This document shows, piece by piece, positions 57,941-64,000 of a stretch of DNA of 64,000 nt. The stretch spans positions 20,789,742 through 20,853,741 of the forward strand of contig NC_084811.1 of assembly GCF_963583255.1 (NCBI RefSeq), in the 5' to 3' direction. Position numbers and translations under genes: made by a program. The notes under the pieces are model-generated. The model did not search any database and was not told where the DNA came from. It saw nothing but the letters and a program-made list of their open reading frames with translations. Within the stretch, counting starts at the first letter, position 1. Each line of letters starts with the position of its first letter. The stretch comes from Pyrus communis (Eukaryota; Streptophyta; Magnoliopsida; Rosales; Rosaceae).

Positions 57941-58960
57941 GTAGTACTCTAAAGAGAGAAGGAGAGAGTGATTATCGAAGAAGCACAAGTTATCAGTGTA
58001 GGGTTTAGGTTGTCAAGGATCGAACAAGAACCAAGTTTACAATGTGTGTTTTAAATTAGGTAACTTTGTTTTAAATTAAGTCCTTCAAATGCGTTAGGTT
58101 AGGTTGTTTTAAGGGTTTCACTGTTCTCTACATTTGACTATGTGGTTGTTAAGAAAGTGATCTATCTATACATTTTTCTTTTAACGTATCGGCTTTCATT
58201 AAGTTTTTCTTGAGAAATTTGTAAAACTAGCCAAAATTTAAACTATGAATAGAATTTTAGGCAATTAATTAATTAATTAATTTTTTTTTTAATCATTGTA
58301 ACCAAATTTTAACATAAGAGTACTTAAAACACTGTTGTTGACTAAATTTGCTAAAGATATGTTTTGTAACTTGTGTTCTTTCATCCTAATCGGCTTTCCC
58401 TGATGGCTCCGCCTCCACTCCCACTTTGTTAACAAGTTCACGATGAATTAAAGTAGAACAAAAAAATTACCCCATAAACATGAGATTTCTAACATTGAGA
58501 ACCGCTCACCACCAACCATATCTTCATTTACCAAATTATATGAGTGTAATTTTAATAATTTTTCTATTTGATGCCTCCGATTATATGCAATACAAAAGGT
58601 TGTGTGGATGGATTACAGTTTCAATGTTGTGATGCTTGAGGTAGCTGGATGGGCCTTGTGATTAGAAAAAACAAATTGAAAAAATTTCTCAGATCGCTCA
58701 CAAAAACGATCTAAAGAGAATGACTGCACACAATGGATAAGAATTGTAGTATTTTCATGTCAAATTTTGGTTACAATTACGTTACATGCATCACCGTTCA
58801 CCAAGACATGAACACCCTTGGCTCGTATCCTAATAGTCACAAAACGGTCTAATATGACGAAAAATGAAAAAGTATTACATAACACAACAAAAAAAATAAA
58901 AATAAAATAAAGGTTCTTTCCTTGATATGCATCTCCCCCACAAGTACCTTGTGTCGATCC
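57941..58960. other. 3' region of the 182-aa gene and intergenic DNA
   Basis: GC content falls back to background and no further gene is seen. An (ATTA)n run is at 58263-58285. Confidence 0.4.
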
Positions 58961-58967
58961 TCCAAAG

Positions 58968-59124
58968 TTATGTACTATCCGTTTTACCTTCCAATGATCC
59001 ATCCCTAATCAATTTCAAACCGAGACTCTTGAACCGATCTGATGAATACTGCCTTGATGCTTTTCCTCCAATCTGTCCCGGCCTTCATCATTGCGGCAAA
59101 CTCCTCATAACTTATTCGTCCATC
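58968..59124 (-). pseudogene. Last exon of a calcium-dependent protein kinase (CDPK), frameshifted
   Basis: After an AG acceptor (minus) the frame reads DGRISYEEFAAMMKAGTDWR, the fourth EF-hand and tail of plant CDPKs, which phosphorylate targets when Ca2+ binds. One extra A in AGGAAAAGC then shifts frame. The shifted frame continues KASRQYSSDRFKSLGLKLI and ends at TAA 58968-58970. The intron position (before DGRIS) matches CDPK genes. No other CDPK exon was found in the window, so it is a fragment. Confidence 0.8.
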
Positions 59125-59285
59125 CTGCATCATGGAGAGGGACTCAGTGTGACTTCTAAGCAAATACTAGAACAAGAAAATTAATGGTTTTGGTTCATAA
59201 GGTAGCAGCACATCACTTTTTGTTTCTAGATAAATTGCCAACCTAAGAATATACAGCACACAAGCCCGTATTTTCATAGTAGCAA

Positions 59286-59330
59286 CTAGCAGTTTTAGCC
59301 TGCGCGTTGCCGCGGGAATGTCAAATGCAT
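59286..59330 (-). mobile_element. Helitron-like 3' terminus
   Basis: On the minus strand the sequence reads CCCGCGGCAACGCGCAGG, a short GC hairpin, then CTAAAACTGCTAG followed by T. A GC stem about 11 bases before a CTAG end with a 3' T flank is the form of plant Helitron 3' ends. The body would extend to higher coordinates and include the fragments at 59701-61832. The 5' TC end was not found and no Rep/helicase is visible, so this is a non-autonomous candidate. Confidence 0.45.
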
Positions 59331-59700
59331 TAGAAGTAGTGTAAATAAGTGTCATTGATAGTATAACGTATTGCTGGTCCAGGACATCAACTCTGAAAGC
59401 ATAAAGGTTTAATCATTCGTAGCAGATTGTCAAAAACCAACCACAGTCGAGTTAATATCCATTGAGGTTCCCACAAAATCTGGTTTGCCGTTGGAAAAAA
59501 ATGTGCAACTTTATTTTAACCAAAAGTCCGAAAGAAAATAACATATAAAGCATTTCAAGATTGGCATGACAATCCTGTAACAGCTATCTAATCCCAGGAA
59601 GCCCAACCTTGGCAAACATTAACAATTAAAAGAAAGAATAACCTAGTTCATAAAAGAGCCTATTTTCCAGTATGAGGTTAGGTAGATTATGTAACACCAC

Positions 59701-59936
59701 TAACCATCATTTTGTTCCAACTTCTTGAAGCTTTCAACTGCAGCATCGATGTCATTGAGTGTCATATAGGTCTGCAGCCAGCAAGATGCAGAGAAATTAG
59801 ATCATTAACAGCAACCAGAAGGCTTTATGAATTCTAGCCAATTAAAGATTATTACCTGGCCTTGGCAAAACAAAGCCTTCACATTATCTTCTCAATCATG
59901 CAAAGCAAAGTCTGTCCAATCACGCAAAGCCTTCAC
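59701..59936 (-). pseudogene. TPR exons of a CYP40-like cyclophilin, broken
   Basis: Two exons on the minus strand: about 59936-59856 (DWTDFALHD, stop, EDNVKALFCQGQ, then GT) and 59771-59701 (TYMTLNDIDAAVESFKKLEQ, then a stop). This is the tetratricopeptide region of cyclophilin-40 type peptidyl-prolyl isomerases, which bind Hsp90. The in-frame TGA and early TAG show it is not functional. No cyclophilin domain is nearby. Confidence 0.65.
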
Positions 59937-61720
59937 CTATTTGTGCCAAATGTTAAACAGAGAAATCATAAACACAATATGTGACAATATTAAAAAGATT
60001 GATAGGTTAGCACACTTAAGTCTAAAACTTATCATGATATTGCAAAGTTTTGTATGAGCAAATTTACTATAAAAAAATAGCTTGAAATAGCTTGAGTTCG
60101 GTATTGGGCTTCAATTTTTTAAGCGAATCAAATTCGAGTCAACTCATCTATAACTCTGAAAAAAATCTTTTATCCATTAAACACTTAACTCGACACAAGA
60201 CGAGGCAATCTGGTATATTTTTATGGATCTATAGACAGCCTCTTGCAGAGACCATGCATGACACAGTGGTTTCTATATCTGCAAATAGAAACAGCAATTG
60301 AATTCAAACAAATAGGGGCAGAAAACCATATCAAACATTTGTGGTGAGTACATACCAAAAAACAAACTTGTGGTGAGTGGCTGAGTGACTGAAATCACCT
60401 TATCCAATATAATTTTTGTGTCGAGAAAAATGAACCCTATAATATATATACCTTGAACAGTGACCAAAAGCGGACAACCATTTATGGGTTCGGTCCCTTT
60501 GGCCCCTTTGCCTTTGGGAGAATATTCCTATAGCGCCAGTTCTGGTTTCTCTGCAGACTCGGAATGGTTATTATTTACTTGAACCTCCAAAAATAACAAA
60601 GCAAAAGCAGGCAGTGCAAAATGATCCCGAAAAAAGGGAGCACTTGTGAGCAAAAAGGTCACATATGATATCCGCAGTCAAGATACATAACATAAAAGCC
60701 AATTGCATCAATTTAAAAAAAAAAAAAAAGCATGAAAAATCAGAGCAGTAAGAAGTAAATGAGTACCTGAGGGTGAGGGTGAGGGTGTGGGGGTAGATAA
60801 GGACCCTGTGCCTAAAAAAGTGAACCCGTTCATAAAGGTAGAGAAGAGTTGAGCAGTGTTTCCTCAGCACAAACAAAGCGCTGCTTGTTGGGGAGAATAT
60901 GAAAACACCTCCCACTCCCTCCATTTCTTCTCAGCAACTACCTACACACATTATATATATAATTAAGTACATATGATTTTCTTTTATCTTTTATTTTAAA
61001 AGTGAAAAATTAATAATTCATTTTTAATTTAGTGAAATGAAGAACGACAGATAAAATAGATAGCCAAACCTTCTCAAAGCCACCCCTACTTATTACATCC
61101 ACATACAAATTCTCCCCTCTTGAATTCACATATATAAACAGCAATTTATATGGAATCAAAGATCCATACTTCTATAATTACACTAAAAGTTTAAAACCAC
61201 CTTTAAATATTCTATAAAAAAAATAAAAAATAAATCTCAGAAATGCGTATCAGTCCAATGTCTCAAGTTCTCAGTGTGGGGAATTACTGATTAGAATAGT
61301 TAATTCTCTGGTCCTTTTGAATGAATCAAGCATGCCATTTGAAAACCAATGTAACTTTTGTCCATATTGCCTAGACCATTGAACCAAAACAGGACAATTT
61401 CACTACAAAAATCCAATTTTCTTAATTTTGAATGAATCAAGCATGGCATTTTAAGACTTTGTATAAAAGATTATATAAACCAACTAAAAATCCCATCTTT
61501 TCCTACTTTTGAATGAATCAAGCATGTCATTTCAAAACATATATAACTTTAGTCCTAAAACCAAATTCACAAAACACACACACATGCACAGACACTAACT
61601 AAATTGCAATTTCAAAACAAAAGTAACTTTTGTTCTTAAAACCAAGAACCCATATGCATACCAAACTCACAAATCTTATTTTCCAGACAGAGGTCAAAAT
61701 CCAAATGAAGGAAAGTCTAC
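59937..61720. other. Spacer between captured-like gene fragments
   Basis: A minus-strand ORF starting MEGVGGVFIFSPTSSALFVL at 60924 runs 53 codons to a possible GT donor near 60767. It is not recognised. ATTTTGAATGAATCAAGCAT occurs in three imperfect copies near 61312, 61427 and 61508. Confidence 0.35.
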
Positions 61721-61832
61721 CTTCTCAAGGTGTAGTTCTCCACCTGGTATTGCACCCTCCCAAATCCTCTGCACATGGTACACTGCAATGCCTTCCAACC
61801 ATTGTAAGTTCCACAATTCTTGCACTTCAAGA
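61721..61832 (-). pseudogene. Exon encoding a CxxC zinc-finger-like (DnaJ-type Cys-rich) segment
   Basis: Between an AG acceptor (61834-61833) and a GT donor (61720-61719) on the minus strand is an open 112-bp exon: LKCKNCGTYNGWKALQCTMC, then RGFGRVQYQVENYTLR. Two CxxC pairs followed by RGFGRV resemble the CxxCxG cysteine-rich fold of DnaJ-like plastid proteins. Neighbouring exons were not found, so it is taken as a gene fragment. It could be part of a real gene with unseen exons. Confidence 0.5.
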
Positions 61833-62208
61833 CTACAGTTAAGAAATCATCCAACTTCAATACACTATGAACCTAGTAAGGTCATCAAGTTCACCAATAA
61901 AAAAATTCACAGCTAAGATTTTCTGATACCTAATTTCGCAGCTTAGAGAGCAACCATCAACAGTACCATGATTTTGGAAATTTACACAAAACGTTCTAAA
62001 TTGTTGTGTGCAAATTACTTCTGAATGAAAGAGAATGGGGGCCCAGCACAATAAAAGTAGTATACTACAAAAAAAAAAAATAGAAAGGCAGCACCTTTAC
62101 ACAAAAATACATAATTTTCATTTTCTATAGTTTTAGCATGTTTTTTTGTTAGATGATCAATCTACACACACACGCATATGTACATGGATATATACAACAT
62201 AGAAAATA
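61833..62208. other. Intergenic DNA, nothing recognised
   Basis: AT-rich with ACACAC at 62166. No feature supported. Confidence 0.4.
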
Positions 62209-62726
62209 TGTTAGGATTTTGGCTCGTCAAATATGTCCTAGTTGGTTTAGGATTGTTTTAGGAAACCTAGAGGTATACCGATTCTTGTCCTAGAGGGATT
62301 AGGAAAGAATTTCAGTTTCCTTATTCAATTTAGATTTGGATTTCTAGAAGTCTATTTGGTTTTGGATAAGTGTAATTTCCTAATCCACTTAGAAATAGGA
62401 ATTCAATCAGCCTTGAGACATGTAAGCCTACCCTATGCCTATAAATAGGGTGTGGCAAGGCTGATTTTTACAAAGAGAAAGAAAGCAGCCAGACAGCCAA
62501 GAGTTTTGAGATTAGTTCTAGGGTTTGCAAAAGTTATGTAATCTCTATTATTAATCAAAGGAGCAGTGATTTCTCTACCTAGAGAAATCACAACTGGATG
62601 TAGGCAAAAGTTCTGCCGAACCAGTATAATTCTTGTGTGTTTCTAAGTTTTCTAATATTTGCTAGTTTAGTCTATTGCCGTTGGTTACATTAAAGAACAA
62701 GGTCTAGTGTGCAGTTTTTTTCAACA
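62209..62726 (+). repeat. 5' LTR of the TNT1-like element
   Basis: Starts TGTTAGGATTTTGG and ends TTTCAACA just before the PBS. CCTATAAATAGGG at 62437 is a clear TATA box. Confidence 0.8.
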
Positions 62727-62728
62727 AT

Positions 62729-62742
62729 TGGTATCAAGAGCC
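62729..62742 (+). other. Primer-binding site (initiator tRNA-Met type)
   Basis: TGGTATCAAGAGCC sits two bases after the LTR end. It is close to the TGGTATCAGAGC motif complementary to plant initiator tRNA-Met. Confidence 0.8.
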
Positions 62743-62776
62743 AAGATCAAGGTGTTCTACGACGTCAAAAGGGAAG

Positions 62777-63392
62777 ATGAATGCGGATCAAGAACTTGCG
62801 TTAAAGCCCTTTGATGGCAAGGATGACTTCACGTACTGGCAAAGGATGATGAAGAACATACTGATACAGCAGGATTTGGATGATGCACTCGATGGTGAGA
62901 AGCCGGAAAACATGGGAGAGGCGGCATGGATTAAGGTTCTCAAGAAGGCCAAGAGCTCCATCGAGATCCATCTCACAAGATTAGTTCGATCACACATCAT
63001 CGAAAAGATGACTGCCCAGGAAGCATAGGAAAAGTTGGAGAATGTTTATATGGGCAATATCGTGTCTAATAAACCTTTTCTAAAGGATGAACTATTCAGG
63101 CTTCGACTAGAAGAATGAGGTGATATTGAAGATCACGTGTGCAGGTTCCAGAATTGCATGGCTAATCTTCAGAAGGTCGAAGAAACTCACAAAGATGATG
63201 ATATGGCTATCATCTTGCTGAGGTCTCTACATTCATCTTTCAAGCACTTTCGAACAACTCTAATGTTTGGAAAAGAGTCCCTGAAGCTTGAAGATGTAAT
63301 TCAAGCTCTTCAGTCGTATGCTAAATTGGATGATACAACTGAAAGCTCTCAAGGCCTTTATGTCAAAGGCAAGGAGAGGGGTGGGAAAAGAT
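62777..63392 (+). pseudogene. gag of the TNT1-like element, two stops
   Basis: Starts MNADQELALKPFDGKDDFTY, the usual gag opening (DGKDDFTYWQ), and continues through KVLKKAKSSIEIHL. TAG follows TAQEA (63026-63028) and TGA follows RLRLEE (near 63117). The last part, with CRFQNCMANLQKVEE and HSSFKHFRTTLMF, is open to 63394. A frame change is needed to enter pol. Confidence 0.8.
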
Positions 63393-64000
63393 AGAGGACG
63401 AGAAAACTGGCAATAGAGATAGGTCAAAATACAAGAAGAAAAAGGAAAAGAAGGAAGGTTGCTTTGAATGTGGTTCAGTCGATCATTGGAAGAGGAACTG
63501 CAAGATTTGGAAAGAGAAGAATGCCAAGATGGAAGGAAGCTCAGGTTCAGCTAGTGCAGTCATCAAGCATGAGAGTGATGGGGAGCTTCTTTTAGTAACA
63601 TTGGGCTCCAAGGCTTGCACAAATTGGATTTTGGATACCAGATGCACGTTTCATATGTGTGCAGTAAGGGAATGGTTCGATACTTACAAGGAAGTCAGTA
63701 GTGGGGAAGTCTTAATGGGGGATGATTCTTCATGTCCCGTAAGAGGAATTGGCACTGTTCGAATCAGAATGTTCGATGGGATGATACGAGCTTTGGGGAA
63801 CGTCAAATATGTCCCTAGACTAAGAAAGAATTTGATTTCCTTGGGTACTTTAGATGAGGCCGGTTATAGGTACAAGTCTAAAAAAGGAAGACTCAGGGTA
63901 ACCAAAGGATCGCCAGTGGTAATGCGGGGCGACCTACAACCCAATAAGTTGTATAAGTTAATTGGGACCACTATAGTCGGGGGAGCAGCTGTTTCTATAA
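63393..64000 (+). pseudogene. Zinc knuckle and protease region of the TNT1-like element, runs off the window
   Basis: An open frame to the window end. It holds the CCHC knuckle CFECGSVDHWKRNC and the protease region WILDTRCTFHM, where the active-site triad D-T/S-G reads D-T-R (AGA in place of a Gly codon), then VRGIGTVRIRMFDG and the GAG-pre-integrase start. The Arg substitution should abolish protease activity. Integrase and RT lie beyond the edge. Confidence 0.8.

Larger units (their letters stand above)
62209..64000 (+). mobile_element. 5' part of a TNT1-like Ty1/copia retrotransposon, cut by the window edge
   Basis: A 518-bp 5' LTR (62209-62726), a tRNA-Met-type PBS, gag and the start of pol lie in order on the plus strand. 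The 3' part is outside the window. Gag holds two stop codons and the protease motif is altered, so this copy is inactive. Confidence 0.85.

Noticed and set aside
58927..59184. 85-codon plus-strand ORF
   Set aside because: It is antisense to the CDPK exon fragment, which explains its openness.

Overview
This is a 64 kb piece of a repeat-rich flowering-plant nuclear chromosome. The evidence is spliced genes with GT-AG introns, a GH36 raffinose-synthase-like gene with a typical plant exon layout, plant-type LTR elements, LINE, CACTA, MULE, hAT and SINE elements, and AT-rich intergenic DNA. The SINE and several LTR families look like those I associate with Rosaceae (apple, pear, Prunus). That assignment is inference from memory, not a search. 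One 200-base run of N (43874-44073) is an assembly gap.

Layout. 1-7029: a non-autonomous Ty3/gypsy-like LTR element on the minus strand in a tandem LTR-internal-LTR-internal arrangement that runs off the left edge. 7347-9164: the first three exons and a stub of exon 4 of a secreted polygalacturonase (GH28), with a SINE in intron 1. 9300-14500: intergenic DNA with a 199-bp MULE-type MITE and a 1.15-kb long-TIR MULE-like element. 14626-17762: a decayed CACTA element carrying Transposase_24 exons. 17930-27000: a degenerate tandem array split by a young 6.47-kb Ty1/copia element (20073-26541, TSD GCCCC). 27009-28020: a hAT-like MITE and a copia gag remnant.

29074-34260 holds the one clearly intact multi-exon gene, a SIP/RFS-type GH36 galactosidase or galactinol-sucrose galactosyltransferase homologue (13 coding exons, 757 aa, minus strand). 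Its 5' exon and upstream region (34153-38287) are duplicated at 39001-40155. The left copy was invaded by an internally deleted LINE. Exon 1 of a Josephin-type deubiquitinase is stranded between the two copies. 40214-42546 is a 2.3-kb solo LTR with a perfect 5-bp TSD. 43634-43873 is part of another LTR, cut by the gap.

44678-47584 is a second decayed CACTA copy, inverted relative to the first. 47585-56860 is a block of non-coding tandem or segmental duplications sharing a repeat family, in inverse orientation, with 17930-27000. 57392-57940 is an intact intronless 182-aa ORF with a plastid-transit-like N-terminus that I do not recognise. 58968-61832 holds fragments of three unrelated genes (CDPK, CYP40-like TPR, CxxC zinc-finger exon), all on the minus strand, next to a Helitron-like 3' terminus. 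62209-64000 is the 5' LTR and start of a TNT1-like copia element cut by the right edge.

I see no operon, CRISPR array, tRNA/rRNA gene or convincing new enzymatic system. The value of the window lies in its nested insertion history, the rearranged SIP 5' region, the inverted CACTA/repeat pair and the putative Helitron gene-fragment cluster.
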